Positions 25,029-33,862 of a DNA stretch of 64,000 bases are shown here, piece by piece. How positions within the stretch are numbered: the stretch's first letter is position 1; every line of letters starts with the position of its first letter. The position numbers and the translations under genes are program-made. Source of the DNA: CAJPPJ01 sp963536495 (GTDB lineage: Bacteria > Bacillota_I > Bacilli_A > RF39 > UBA660); contig CAUTAF010000003.1 of NCBI GenBank assembly GCA_963536495.1, positions 1 through 64,000 on the forward strand. The letters run 5' to 3'. The notes under the pieces are model-generated. The model saw nothing but the letters and a program-made list of their open reading frames with translations. It had not been told where the DNA came from and searched no databases.

Positions 25029-27017
25029 TAACTTATTTTTAATTTCTTCTAATACTTTTGAAAAATCATCTTCTGATGTTTCTTTAACCATACGTTCTTT
25101 TTTTATTTCTCTAACTTTCATTCCAGCTCTTTTCATAGCATCTTTATATATATTTTGATTTTCTAATAACTTAACCACTTCAAGTACTTCTTTATCAGTT
25201 AGTTTAGTATCAGGAAGTGCATAATATCCACCTATTCCATACTTAAGAACTAATCTTCCAGTTTTAATTTTTTCTTGTTCTTTTATCTTAGCAAGTTCTT
25301 CTTGTTTAGTTTTTCTTTCTTCTTCAATCCTTCTCATTACTTCATTTGCAAGTTTTTCAGTTCTTTCAAATTGTTCTGGATTATCTTTAAAGAATTCATT
25401 AGAATAAATTGAATGTAAATAATAATCTTGAGGTATTTCATCAACTTTTTCTAAAAGTGGTAATTGTTTTTTATTTAAATCTCTACCATTTGTTTCTAAT
25501 TCAGCATTATATTCTTTTCTTTGTTTATTTGTTTCTTCAACATATTCTTGAATATTATTTAGTAATTCTCTTGGAGCTTTACCATGTTTTAATAACACAT
25601 AACTTAAGAATGCTTCATTAATTTTCTTTTCTTCTTTCTTTAATTCTTCTTCTGTAAGATTTCTTAAATCATCATTTATTATTCCAAAATTATAATCATA
25701 TGTAATATCTGGATTATATTCTTTATATAATTTATCAACATTTACTTCTTTTACTTCTTCTTTTATTTCTTCTTGTTCTTCTTTTACTGGTTGTTGATAT
25801 TTATAATTTCCAGCATTATGTAAAACATTATTTTCTTCATTTTCTTTGCTTGTTGCCTTTTTATATTTGCTAAAATCAAAAGGTTTATATTTATCTTCTA
25901 AATCTTCTTCTTCTAATTCTTCTTCTTTTTCTTCTTTAACATGAGCTTCTTTTTTCTTATATTTACTCCAATCAAAAGGTTCATATTTCATTTTTGTTCC
26001 TTCTAAATTCTTAGGTTCTTTTTCAAGAGGATTTATTTGTCCTTTAGTTTCTTGTTCTTTTTTTAATTTTAAAAGTCTTTCTTCTTCTTCTTTATAAATA
26101 TCTTCTCTTGTTTTAATAAAGTTTATATGATATTTATCTGCTATTTCACCATATCTATTGAAAAGTTCTATTTCTTTATCACTTGGTTTTTTATAATTAG
26201 AATTCAAAACAAAATCTTTAACATAATCTTTAAAATTAATTTTTACATAATCTTCTATATTAAAATTAAGTGTTTGAGCTAAGTTTTCAATATTTGCTAA
26301 TTTATCTTTAAAATCTTTTTCATTATATGTAGATATATTTTCAAAATATTTTTCTATAGCTTTCTTAATATCATCTTCTGTTTCTATTTTTTCTTCTTTT
26401 TCTTCTAATTTTTTACTAGCTAAAACTTCACTTAAAGATAAAGGTTTAACTTCTTCTTTTTCTTCTTTTGATTTTTGATATTGATTATTAAAAACAGAAA
26501 TTTTTAAATCTTCAGCTTCTGGTATATTTAATCCAGACTTACCTTCTTCAATTACTTTCTTAAGAGCTTGATCACTAGCTAATTCAATTTTCTTTTTATA
26601 TAAATTCAAGTGTTTCTTTTTACTAAAGAAATTTCTAAATGGAGCTATTGCATGTATTAATATAGAAGGAACTTTTAACTTTTTAGATTCTCTCTTAATA
26701 AAGTTTTCTTTTTCTTCTACCCATAAAATCTTAGCACCAATTTTAGCTAATTTTTCTTCTAATTCATAATATCTTGCATAATCAGCTTCTTCTGGATTCA
26801 TTTCTATATCTGTTGCTATTTCTTCCATTTCTTCTTTAATAGCATTATATTTATGTAATCTATGATTAAATAAACCACCTTTTTTATTATATAAAAATTG
26901 TGCAAAAGTTGGTCCTGTCATTTTAATAGCAGCGCTACCTTTTTTTCTGAATTTTTTTTGACTATCAGCTTCAACTATTTTAACACTTGATAATTCTTCC
27001 ATTGTTGATTGATCCAT
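25023..27017 (-). CDS. Large charged cytoplasmic protein with repeated PFD(W/F)SKYKK motif
   Basis: I do not recognise this 664-residue protein. There is no signal peptide or membrane segment. The N-terminal part (about 20-170) is basic and helical (FAQFLYNKKGGLFNHRLHKYN). A long middle region (about 180-430) is rich in Lys/Glu and probably disordered. It holds two copies of a motif, YEPFDWSKYKK (about 346) and YKPFDFSKYKK (about 377). The last third is helical (LLNNIQEYVEETNKQRKEYNAEL). The layout suggests a scaffold whose short repeats are docking sites, but that is inference. It is followed by the pilin/glucosaminidase gene and preceded by a DUF1292 gene. Confidence 0.78.
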   Translation of the reverse strand: MDQSTMEELSSVKIVEADSQKKFRKKGSAAIKMTGPTFAQFLYNKKGGLFNHRLHKYNAIKEEMEEIATDIEMNPEEADYARYYELEEKLAKIGAKILWVEEKENFIKRESKKLKVPSILIHAIAPFRNFFSKKKHLNLYKKKIELASDQALKKVIEEGKSGLNIPEAEDLKISVFNNQYQKSKEEKEEVKPLSLSEVLASKKLEEKEEKIETEDDIKKAIEKYFENISTYNEKDFKDKLANIENLAQTLNFNIEDYVKINFKDYVKDFVLNSNYKKPSDKEIELFNRYGEIADKYHINFIKTREDIYKEEEERLLKLKKEQETKGQINPLEKEPKNLEGTKMKYEPFDWSKYKKKEAHVKEEKEEELEEEDLEDKYKPFDFSKYKKATSKENEENNVLHNAGNYKYQQPVKEEQEEIKEEVKEVNVDKLYKEYNPDITYDYNFGIINDDLRNLTEEELKKEEKKINEAFLSYVLLKHGKAPRELLNNIQEYVEETNKQRKEYNAELETNGRDLNKKQLPLLEKVDEIPQDYYLHSIYSNEFFKDNPEQFERTEKLANEVMRRIEEERKTKQEELAKIKEQEKIKTGRLVLKYGIGGYYALPDTKLTDKEVLEVVKLLENQNIYKDAMKRAGMKVREIKKERMVKETSEDDFSKVLEEIKNKLR

Positions 27018-27043
27018 AATCTAGTCTCCTATATTTTATTTTT

Positions 27044-27331
27044 TTATTTAGATACTTGTTCTTCACTTTTTGAAATTTCTTTTAATATTTCTTTTAATTT
27101 ATCCCATTCTTGATCTGTTTCTATTGCTCTTAATTCTACATCATCACTATTTTCATTTTCTTTATATAATTCTGATATATAAATAGTTACATTATTCTTA
27201 TCATCTGTTTCATTTTTTGTATATATTATATATTTCTTATTAAATTCACTTAATTCTAATCTTAAAAGTTCTTCAGCTTCATCTATTGCACCATTTTCAT
27301 CAACAATAGATATTATTTTCTTTTCTTCCAT
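27044..27331 (-). CDS. DUF1292 (YrzB-like) protein
   Basis: The 95-residue acidic protein matches the DUF1292 pattern: an opening acidic strand (IVDENGAIDEAEELLRLEL), a central YIIYTKN...NVTIYISEL sheet segment, and a helical end (DQEWDKLKEILKEI). The family is widespread in Bacillota, often next to yrrK/ruvX and yutD-type genes; its function is unknown. It lies 46 bases downstream of the yutD-like gene and 27 bases upstream of the 664-residue gene. Confidence 0.82.
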   Translation of the reverse strand: MEEKKIISIVDENGAIDEAEELLRLELSEFNKKYIIYTKNETDDKNNVTIYISELYKENENSDDVELRAIETDQEWDKLKEILKEISKSEEQVSK

Positions 27332-27376
27332 TTTAAAACCCTCTCATTCTATATAAAATAATACTATAAAGATATA

Positions 27377-27667
27377 TTATTTGCAAGATTTTAATATAAA
27401 ATACTTACAACCATAATTACAATATTTTTTTATATAATCATTTATTTTATTATAATCATTTATTTTATTAAATCTTTTATTACTTGGTAAATTAAAGCCT
27501 TTAAGTCTTAAATTATCACTAGCATAATCTCCTAAAATATAATCAAAACTAGAAAAATAATCCGTATATTTTTTTTCTAAATCTTCTAATTTAAATGCAT
27601 CTCGATAATTTTCTTCTAGACTATAATTATATTCTTTATTTTCATATGTCACTTTAATATTTTTCAT
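27377..27667 (-). CDS. yutD: YutD-like protein (DUF1027)
   Basis: The 96-residue protein carries the YutD pattern: NYRDAFKLEDLEKKYTDYFSSFDYILGDYASDNLRLKGF in the first half and DYIKKYCNYGCKYFIL at the end, where the CxxxCxYFIL segment is the most conserved part. Function is unknown. An 18-bp perfect tandem repeat (27434-27469) duplicates six residues (NKINDY) in the linker between the halves. It overlaps the upstream gene by 4 bp (ATGA). Confidence 0.85.
   Translation of the reverse strand: MKNIKVTYENKEYNYSLEENYRDAFKLEDLEKKYTDYFSSFDYILGDYASDNLRLKGFNLPSNKRFNKINDYNKINDYIKKYCNYGCKYFILKSCK
27434..27469. repeat. 18-bp tandem duplication in yutD
   Basis: Two identical adjacent copies (27434-27451, 27452-27469) add six in-frame residues between two conserved blocks. 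Confidence 0.85.
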
Positions 27668-28302
27668 AATTTAATACCTATGTTTTTAAATACACCAGTA
27701 TAATAAAGAACTCCTATTATTAATATAATTATCAATAATATTACAAATAAAATGATAAAATTATTCTTTTTAGTTATTTCTTCTTGATCTTCTTTTGCTA
27801 AAGAAATAAAGTCCCCTTTTGATAAATCCATACTTCTAGTATAAAAAGAATTAATTAATTTACCATCTTCTTCTGTTACTTTATCTTTATTACTATCTTC
27901 AACATCATGAGCAACAGTATTATTTTCTTCTTTTTCATCTATCATTAAATCAGAAAATAAATCTTTTTCTTCTCTTTCTTTTTCTTTTTCTTTCTCATAA
28001 TTTTCATAATATTTTTTATTTAATTCTTCTAAATACGAAAATTGATTAGTAACTAAAGATTCATTTTCATTTTTAATACTTTCTTTTGCTTTTCTTATAT
28101 AATTCTTTAAATTATAAGATTCTAAATTAATATTACTAGAAATTATAGTACTATCTATTTCTTCGTTTTTTTCAGTTCTTGAAAAATTTTCATCTTCTGT
28201 TCCAATACCAACTTCTAATTCTTTTAATAAATATTCATTTTTATTAACTCTAGAAAATTTATTATCACTAATTTCTTCATTATATCTATCAGATCTTCTC
28301 AT
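27664..28302 (-). CDS. Tail-anchored membrane protein, unknown
   Basis: The 212-residue protein has a long charged N-terminal part (about 1-175) with a Glu/Lys-rich segment (YYENYEKEKEKEREEKD) and a single membrane helix near the C-terminus (about 182-203), leaving about nine residues outside. The soluble part should be cytoplasmic. No family recognised. Its stop overlaps the yutD start by 4 bp, so the two are coupled. Upstream is the divergent ferredoxin gene. Confidence 0.7.
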   Translation of the reverse strand: MRRSDRYNEEISDNKFSRVNKNEYLLKELEVGIGTEDENFSRTEKNEEIDSTIISSNINLESYNLKNYIRKAKESIKNENESLVTNQFSYLEELNKKYYENYEKEKEKEREEKDLFSDLMIDEKEENNTVAHDVEDSNKDKVTEEDGKLINSFYTRSMDLSKGDFISLAKEDQEEITKKNNFIILFVILLIIILIIGVLYYTGVFKNIGIKL

Positions 28303-28381
28303 AGCATCTCCTATTTATTATTCTAACACACTTTTATTTTTTTTTATATATTGATATACTATTAAAGCAAAAGGAGAAAAA

Positions 28382-28615
28382 ATGAAAGCTAAAGTTAATG
28401 AAAATTGCATTGGATGCGGTTCATGTATAGCAATGTGTGAAGAAGTATTTGAATTTAATGATAATGGATTTGCAGAAGCAAAAGATAAAGAATTAACTGA
28501 TGAAGAAAAAGAAATGGTTAATAACATTATTCTTATGTGCCCAGTTGAAGCAATATCTATAGAAGAAGAAAAAGAAGAAAAAGAAGAAAAAGAAGAAAAA
28601 GAAGAAAATAATTAA
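28382..28615 (+). CDS. Ferredoxin, single [4Fe-4S] cluster
   Basis: The 77-residue protein has the ligand set Cys9-x2-Cys12-x2-Cys15 plus a distal Cys-Pro (MCPVEAISI, about 55), which suits a one-cluster ferredoxin; Cys19 is extra. Such proteins carry electrons between soluble redox enzymes. After residue 60 comes an unusual tail of four to five EEK-type units encoded by a 9-bp tandem repeat. RBS AAAGGAG. It is a single gene on the plus strand with its own terminator. Confidence 0.9.
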   Translation: MKAKVNENCIGCGSCIAMCEEVFEFNDNGFAEAKDKELTDEEKEMVNNIILMCPVEAISIEEEKEEKEEKEEKEENN

Positions 28616-28648
28616 AAAGAAAAGTTCATATGAATTTTTCTTTTTTTC
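28616..28648 (+). terminator. Intrinsic terminator of the ferredoxin gene
   Basis: Hairpin GAAAAGTTCATATGAATTTTTC (28619-28640) followed by a T-run, directly after the stop. Confidence 0.78.
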
Positions 28649-28711
28649 TAAATTAATTTATAAATAATAAATATTTTTATATCTATACATTTAATATTTA
28701 CTACATATTAT

Positions 28712-28747
28712 AAAAAACAACAAACTTTGTTATTTAGTTTGTTGTTT
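28712..28747 (-). terminator. Intrinsic terminator overlapping the yneF stop
   Basis: Hairpin AAACAACAAACT / AGTTTGTTGTTT (28716-28747) followed by TTTTTAT on the minus strand. The 5' arm is formed by the last yneF codons, and the stop (28730-28732) is in the loop. Confidence 0.85.
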
Positions 28748-28948
28748 ATTTTTCATTTGTTTCATCATTTGATTAATTTGTTTTTGATTAACTGGTCTTC
28801 CCATTTGAGCCATTAACATTTTAATCATATCTTCATTAATTGGTGGATTTTTTTCTAAATATTTTTCCATATATTTTTTAGATATAAAGAATCCTATTAA
28901 AGCTCCTACACCTATTCCTAAAAGAATTAATAATATATCTTTTAACAT
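28730..28948 (-). CDS. yneF: YneF-like small membrane protein (UPF0154)
   Basis: The 72-residue protein has one N-terminal membrane helix (about 3-24, LKDILLILLGIGVGALIGFFISKK) followed by the UPF0154 block NPPINEDMIKMLMAQMGRP and a Gln/Met/Lys-rich end. Function is unknown. In Bacillus yneF lies next to tkt, and here tkt is two genes upstream in the same direction, so synteny supports the call. Confidence 0.92.
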   Translation of the reverse strand: MLKDILLILLGIGVGALIGFFISKKYMEKYLEKNPPINEDMIKMLMAQMGRPVNQKQINQMMKQMKNKQQTK

Positions 28949-28957
28949 TTAACCTCC

Positions 28958-30139
28958 CTATACATCTAAGTCTATTCCATCAAAATATTCTTCTTCGTTA
29001 TCTGTTTCTTTTGTTTTACTATCTTTAGTATCGCTATAATCATCTTTTTCATCACTTACTTCATATGATTTATAACTTGTCTTTTTCTTAGATAAGAATA
29101 AATATAAAACTATTACTATAACTATTAATATAAGTACTAAAATTATTAAAATAGAACTATTTGATTTTTTCTTTTCTATTCCTACTTGTACATCAATACT
29201 TGCAAGTTCTTTACCATTATAGATTATCTTAACATGTGATTTACCTGTTTTTAAACCTACTAAATATCCATTAGTATCAACCCATACTACAGAATTATCA
29301 CTATTTTCATATTTTAAATTTCTCTTATCAAAACATGAATTATCTAATTTAACATCTAATGAAAATACTTCTCCTACTCTAATAAATTTACTTGGTTTTG
29401 TAATAGATACTTTATTTACTATACATTCTTCTTTTTCTTTTGGAGTTACTTTTACTTCTACAACTTTTTTATCATCATCTGTTGCAATTGTAACTTTAGC
29501 AACACCTTCTTTTATTCCAGATAAAATTCCATCTTTATCTACTGTAACTATATTAGTATCACTAGATGTAAAAGTTAATTTTTTATCTTTATATTCTTTT
29601 GCTAATTCATAATTTAAAGATTGATTATCTTCAACTGCTACTTCATATTTTTCTAAAACTTTAATAAAACTTCCATCTTTAGCTTTTATAGATGGTATTA
29701 CAATATCTGATCTAGATGTGGAAAATTTTACCTTATCATAATCACTAGTAATTGTTGCTGATATTTTTTTATCTGTATCAAAAGTTTTAACAACTTTATA
29801 CATAACTGTCACTAATTGTTCTTTTGAATGATCAACATTGTAACATGTTATAACATCTGAAGTTGAAAACTTACAAGCTGGATTTGGTTTATTTGGTAAT
29901 CCAACAACATATTTTACTGATAAATATTCAGTTGGATATTCAAGTTTTATTTGAATATTTGCATTTTTATTAGATTTATATAAAAACACATAGTTTACTG
30001 TAATAAGTTCATTTACTACTGTAGGTCTTTTATTAACAACCATTTTTCCAACTATAGCTCCATCAGTTACAGTAAGAGCATTAGCACTAAATCCTATTAA
30101 TAAAGTTGTTAAAATAATTAATTTTTTAAATATTTTCAT
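28958..30139 (-). CDS. Surface protein with two BIG2-type immunoglobulin-like domains
   Basis: The 393-residue protein has a signal peptide (about 1-21). An N-terminal beta-rich domain (about 22-155) contains two cysteines (CKFSTSDVITC). Then come a BIG2 domain (about 160-233; FTSSDTNIVTVDKDGILSGIKEG) and a second BIG2-like domain (about 240-320; SDNSVVWVDTNGYLVGLKTGKS). A C-terminal membrane helix (about 330-350) leads to an acidic tail. BIG2 domains are extracellular binding or spacer modules. The gene lies 3 bases after tkt and 9 bases before yneF, within one operon. Confidence 0.85.
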   Translation of the reverse strand: MKIFKKLIILTTLLIGFSANALTVTDGAIVGKMVVNKRPTVVNELITVNYVFLYKSNKNANIQIKLEYPTEYLSVKYVVGLPNKPNPACKFSTSDVITCYNVDHSKEQLVTVMYKVVKTFDTDKKISATITSDYDKVKFSTSRSDIVIPSIKAKDGSFIKVLEKYEVAVEDNQSLNYELAKEYKDKKLTFTSSDTNIVTVDKDGILSGIKEGVAKVTIATDDDKKVVEVKVTPKEKEECIVNKVSITKPSKFIRVGEVFSLDVKLDNSCFDKRNLKYENSDNSVVWVDTNGYLVGLKTGKSHVKIIYNGKELASIDVQVGIEKKKSNSSILIILVLILIVIVIVLYLFLSKKKTSYKSYEVSDEKDDYSDTKDSKTKETDNEEEYFDGIDLDV

Positions 30140-30142
30140 ATA

Positions 30143-32071
30143 CTACCTCTCATTTAACATTTTTAATATTTCTTTTTCTATTGTATCATGAGTTAAATTA
30201 AAATACTCTAATATATCTTTAACTTTTCCACTTTTTCCAAAAGAATTGACAGAAAAGATATGTTTTTCATCCGTTATAGATGTCCATGACATAGAAGAAG
30301 AAAATTCAATAACAAATTTTTTCTTATCAGTTAATATTTCTTTTTGATATTCTTCACTTTGTTCCTTAAAAATATTTAAAGCTGGCATAGATACAAGTCT
30401 TAAGTTATATCCTTTAGAACTTAAATTATCAAATATCTCTACTGCTAAGTCTAATTCTTCTCCACAAGAGATAATTACAAAATCAACATCTTTAGTTTCT
30501 TTTAAAACATATCCACCTTTTTCTACTAAGTTTATTTGTGTTTCTTGTTTTAATTTAGTTTTATTTCTACTTGCTATTAAACAACTAGCTTTTCTTCTTT
30601 TAAACATAGCTTTATATGAACCTATTACTTCATTTATATCACTAGGTCTATAAACATCTAAATTAGGTATACTTCTTAAAGATACTAACTGTTCAACAGG
30701 TTGATGAGTCGGTCCATCTTCTCCAACTGTTATAGAATCATGAGTAAAAATATATATAACAAATTGATTCATAAGAGCTGATAATCTAATACTTGGTTTT
30801 AAATAATCAGAAAATGACAAGAAAGTCGAAGCAAAAGGAACTAATCCAGATAATGCTAAACCATTACTTATTGCTCCCATCGCATGTTCTCTTATTCCAT
30901 AAGCAATATTTCTATTTTTATAATTATCTTTATTAAAATATCCACTATCTGTAATATAAGCTTTAGTTGATTCTTTTAAATCTGCACTTCCTCCTATTAC
31001 AAAAGGATTTTCTTTAGCTATTAAATTAAGTACTTTATTATTTGCATTTCTTACTGCTTCATCTTCTCCATTAAGTCCTTCAAAGTTTAAATCATATCTT
31101 TTATTTAAATAATTATCCATTTCTAATTTCAAATTATCATCAAGCATTTCTACTTTTTTTAACCAATTTTCATAAACAAATTGATTTCTTTCATCTACTT
31201 CTTTTTGAAATTCTTCTATTGTTTCTTTAGATACTAAAAATTCTTGATTTCTTAATTCTAACTTTTCTTTTAGTTGTTCTATATCTTCTATAGAAAGTGG
31301 TGCACCATGTACTTTATGTGTTCCTTGTAATAAAGAATATTTTCCTATTACTGTTCTTATTTCAATAAGTACAGGTTTTTCACTTCTTTTAGCTTCTTTA
31401 ATAGCATTTTCTATTTCTAAAATATTTTCACCATCTTTTACAAATATATAATTCCAATTCATAGATTTAACTTTTAATTCTATATTATCAATACTTGAAT
31501 TATATAAACTACCATCAAGTGTAATTTCATTAGAATCATATAATACTATTAAATTATTAAGTTCTAAGTTACCTGCTATACTCATAGCTTCTTGTGCTAC
31601 ACCTTCTTCTAAGTCTCCATCTCCTACCATACAGTATGTCTTATACTTAATTACATCATCTGTGAAGTGATTACTAAGATATTTTTCTGCTATAGCAAAA
31701 CCAACTGATGAAGCAAGACCTTGTCCAAGTGGACCAGTAGACATTTCTACTCCTAAAGTTCCTATTTCAGGATGTCCTGGAGTTTTAGAATTTAAACTAC
31801 GAAATTCTTTCAAATCATCTAAATTTAAATAACCTAAATAAAAAAGTAGTGCATATAATAAACTAGATCCATGTCCTGCAGATAAGATAAATCTATCTCT
31901 TGATATCCAATTTGGATTTTCTCTACTTATTTTTAAAACTTTTGAAAATAAAGTATAAAGCATCGGTGCTGCACCAAGTGCTATACCAGGATGTCCACTA
32001 TTTGCTTTATTTATCATATCGATACAAAGACCTCTAATATTATTAATTATCTTTTTATCTATTTCTTTCAT
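30143..32071 (-). CDS. tkt: Transketolase
   Basis: Transketolase moves two-carbon units in the pentose phosphate pathway with thiamine diphosphate. The 642-residue protein has the GHPG motif (about 26-29), the ThDP site GDGDLEEGVAQEAMSIAG (about 150), the pyrimidine-domain motif GIREHAMGAISNGL, and DSITVGEDGPTHQPVEQLVSLR in the middle domain. The order and length match full bacterial transketolase. It overlaps the upstream HAD gene by 17 bp, so the two are coupled. Confidence 0.97.
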   Translation of the reverse strand: MKEIDKKIINNIRGLCIDMINKANSGHPGIALGAAPMLYTLFSKVLKISRENPNWISRDRFILSAGHGSSLLYALLFYLGYLNLDDLKEFRSLNSKTPGHPEIGTLGVEMSTGPLGQGLASSVGFAIAEKYLSNHFTDDVIKYKTYCMVGDGDLEEGVAQEAMSIAGNLELNNLIVLYDSNEITLDGSLYNSSIDNIELKVKSMNWNYIFVKDGENILEIENAIKEAKRSEKPVLIEIRTVIGKYSLLQGTHKVHGAPLSIEDIEQLKEKLELRNQEFLVSKETIEEFQKEVDERNQFVYENWLKKVEMLDDNLKLEMDNYLNKRYDLNFEGLNGEDEAVRNANNKVLNLIAKENPFVIGGSADLKESTKAYITDSGYFNKDNYKNRNIAYGIREHAMGAISNGLALSGLVPFASTFLSFSDYLKPSIRLSALMNQFVIYIFTHDSITVGEDGPTHQPVEQLVSLRSIPNLDVYRPSDINEVIGSYKAMFKRRKASCLIASRNKTKLKQETQINLVEKGGYVLKETKDVDFVIISCGEELDLAVEIFDNLSSKGYNLRLVSMPALNIFKEQSEEYQKEILTDKKKFVIEFSSSMSWTSITDEKHIFSVNSFGKSGKVKDILEYFNLTHDTIEKEILKMLNER

Positions 32072-32816
32072 TTTCTTCTCCCATCAAAATATTTATTGCT
32101 TCACTAACACCACTATCATTACTAGATGATACTATTTTAAAAACAACATTTTTTAATTCTTCACAAGCATTATCTACTGCAAACATTTTATTAACATAAT
32201 AACTCATAGATATATCATTGTTACCATTTCCTATTGCATAACTTTTATCTTGATCAATTTTTAAATATTCTAATAACCTTCTTATAGCTAAACCTTTTGA
32301 ATTACCTTTTAAATTAATGTCAAACAAATGATATTTTTTATATTTATTATAATAATCATGAGTAATTTGTACTTCTTTATGTAAAAAGACAAATTCTCTT
32401 ATTTTATCTAAAGTCGATTTTTCAAACGGTTCATTTACCACATATGTAACTTCATATATATCATCATCTATCAAATGAGTTTTAGTTCTATATCTTGAAT
32501 GAAGATAAACTACTATATCATTTTTTATAGCATAACTATATAAAATTTCTACTATATCACTTGATATATAATCGTTATGTATAAGTTTATCTTTTGCTTT
32601 ATCATAAATTATAGCACCATTACATGCTATATAATAATTAGAAAAATCATAATGTTTTAAAAAATTTTCTATTCCTACAATTCCTCTTCCAGTAGCTAAA
32701 ACAAAAATATTTTCATCATTTATCCATTTATTAATACTAGATAAATTTTTTTTAGATATACTTTTATTTTTACCTACTAAAGTATCATCTATATCACAAA
32801 AAAAGATTTTATTCAT
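32055..32816 (-). CDS. Cof-type HAD-IIB hydrolase
   Basis: The 253-residue protein has HAD motif I FCDIDDTLVG (about 5-14), motif II VLATGRG, and motif IV GNGNNDISM (about 207). A C2B cap lies in the middle (about 80-190). Cof-like enzymes dephosphorylate sugar phosphates and related small molecules with broad specificity. It overlaps tkt by 17 bp, which fits a role near pentose metabolism but does not prove it. RBS AGGAG. A TATAAT (32834-32839) lies just upstream. Confidence 0.88.
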   Translation of the reverse strand: MNKIFFCDIDDTLVGKNKSISKKNLSSINKWINDENIFVLATGRGIVGIENFLKHYDFSNYYIACNGAIIYDKAKDKLIHNDYISSDIVEILYSYAIKNDIVVYLHSRYRTKTHLIDDDIYEVTYVVNEPFEKSTLDKIREFVFLHKEVQITHDYYNKYKKYHLFDINLKGNSKGLAIRRLLEYLKIDQDKSYAIGNGNNDISMSYYVNKMFAVDNACEELKNVVFKIVSSSNDSGVSEAINILMGEENERNR

Positions 32817-32841
32817 CTTTTACTCCTATTAGGATTATAAT

Positions 32842-32872
32842 ACAAAAAAAAGACTTTATCTATAAAAATCTT
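32842..32872 (-). terminator. Intrinsic terminator overlapping the stop of the 84-residue gene
   Basis: Hairpin AAGATTTT / AAAGTCTT (32850-32872) followed by TTTTTTT on the minus strand. The TAA (32856-32858) is part of the 3' arm. Confidence 0.7.
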
Positions 32873-33110
32873 TTTTATTATTTTTAATTAAATAATTGTT
32901 ATAACTAATTCTTTCTTCTTTTATTTTAGTATTTATTTCTTTTAATTCTTTTATTTCTTCTGTAAGTAAATCTATTTTTCTATTATAAAAAAGTATTTGT
33001 TTATAATCAGATGCTTCTATAGCAAAATATCTTAATTTTTCTATTTCCTTATTTCTTACACCAGATAATAAATCATATCTTATTTTAAATAATTTATCTA
33101 ATTTTTCCAA
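32856..33110 (-). CDS. Small helical protein, unknown
   Basis: An 84-residue, basic, probably coiled-coil protein (about 30-65: YKQILFYNRKIDLLTEEIKE) with no signal or membrane segment. Not recognised. It starts 3 bases after the stop of the 226-residue membrane protein and has an overlapping terminator, so it is the last gene of that short operon. Confidence 0.62.
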   Translation of the reverse strand: MEKLDKLFKIRYDLLSGVRNKEIEKLRYFAIEASDYKQILFYNRKIDLLTEEIKELKEINTKIKEERISYNNYLIKNNKKDFYR

Positions 33111-33113
33111 TTT

Positions 33114-33794
33114 TTAAAAATTATCATCATCAAAGTCGTTTAAAAACTCATCTTCATAATAATCGTTATCAACTTCTTTTTCTTTTGGTTTTACTTCAAC
33201 ATTCTTAACTTTTCTTGCAATAACTACTTCATCTTCATCTTTTATATTATCTTCTTTTAATACTAATTCATTATTTCTTATATATTTATATATTTTAATA
33301 CCTACTAATACTGGATAAATAATAGTAATAATAAACATAATAACAAAGAATAAATAATTATTATTACCTAAAATATTTTTATAATTAGCTGTATCTTTAA
33401 ATAATAAAATATGTGATAAAACAATCATTAAAAATGTTGTAATTAGTACTATATATTTTTTAAAACTATTATTTTTAACTAAGTAAGTTACATAACTATC
33501 AACGCTTACTTCAAATAAAGAATATATATTCACTGTAAAAATTATTAAATATAAAAGATAAAATATACTTCTTACGTTATTAGCTTTTTCTAAGTCATAT
33601 TTTTCTTGTAATACACTATACAAAAAATCACTTTTTATAAATAAATATGCTAAAAATGTAATAGCTATAAATATTAATAATGATTTAGAAAGCTCTACTA
33701 AAGCTTTGTTATCACTTTCTTTTTTTTCTATATAATTTCCTATAATTAAATCTAATATAAATACTGCAATAAAAAAACATATGTAAAATATCAT
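33114..33794 (-). CDS. Polytopic membrane protein, unknown
   Basis: The 226-residue protein has about five predicted membrane helices (near 3-20, 34-52, 75-97, 108-128, 142-165) and an acidic/lysine-rich cytoplasmic tail (about 170-226) ending DFDDDNF. No conserved catalytic motif seen. It sits between a single-pass protein with its own terminator and a small helical protein. Function unknown. Confidence 0.65.
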   Translation of the reverse strand: MIFYICFFIAVFILDLIIGNYIEKKESDNKALVELSKSLLIFIAITFLAYLFIKSDFLYSVLQEKYDLEKANNVRSIFYLLYLIIFTVNIYSLFEVSVDSYVTYLVKNNSFKKYIVLITTFLMIVLSHILLFKDTANYKNILGNNNYLFFVIMFIITIIYPVLVGIKIYKYIRNNELVLKEDNIKDEDEVVIARKVKNVEVKPKEKEVDNDYYEDEFLNDFDDDNF

Positions 33795-33830
33795 ATTAAA
33801 CCCCCAAACTTGCTATTTATTATACTTAAT

Positions 33831-33862
33831 TTTTAAAAAAATGCAACTTTTTAAGCATTTTC
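33831..33862 (-). terminator. Intrinsic terminator overlapping the stop of the 257-residue gene
   Basis: Hairpin AATGCTT / GCATT with a loop that contains the TAA (33851-33853), then a T-run on the minus strand. Confidence 0.75.

Noticed and set aside
28318..28527. Minus-strand reading frame antisense to ferredoxin
   Set aside because: Overlaps a clear ferredoxin gene on the other strand; no RBS and no recognisable domain.
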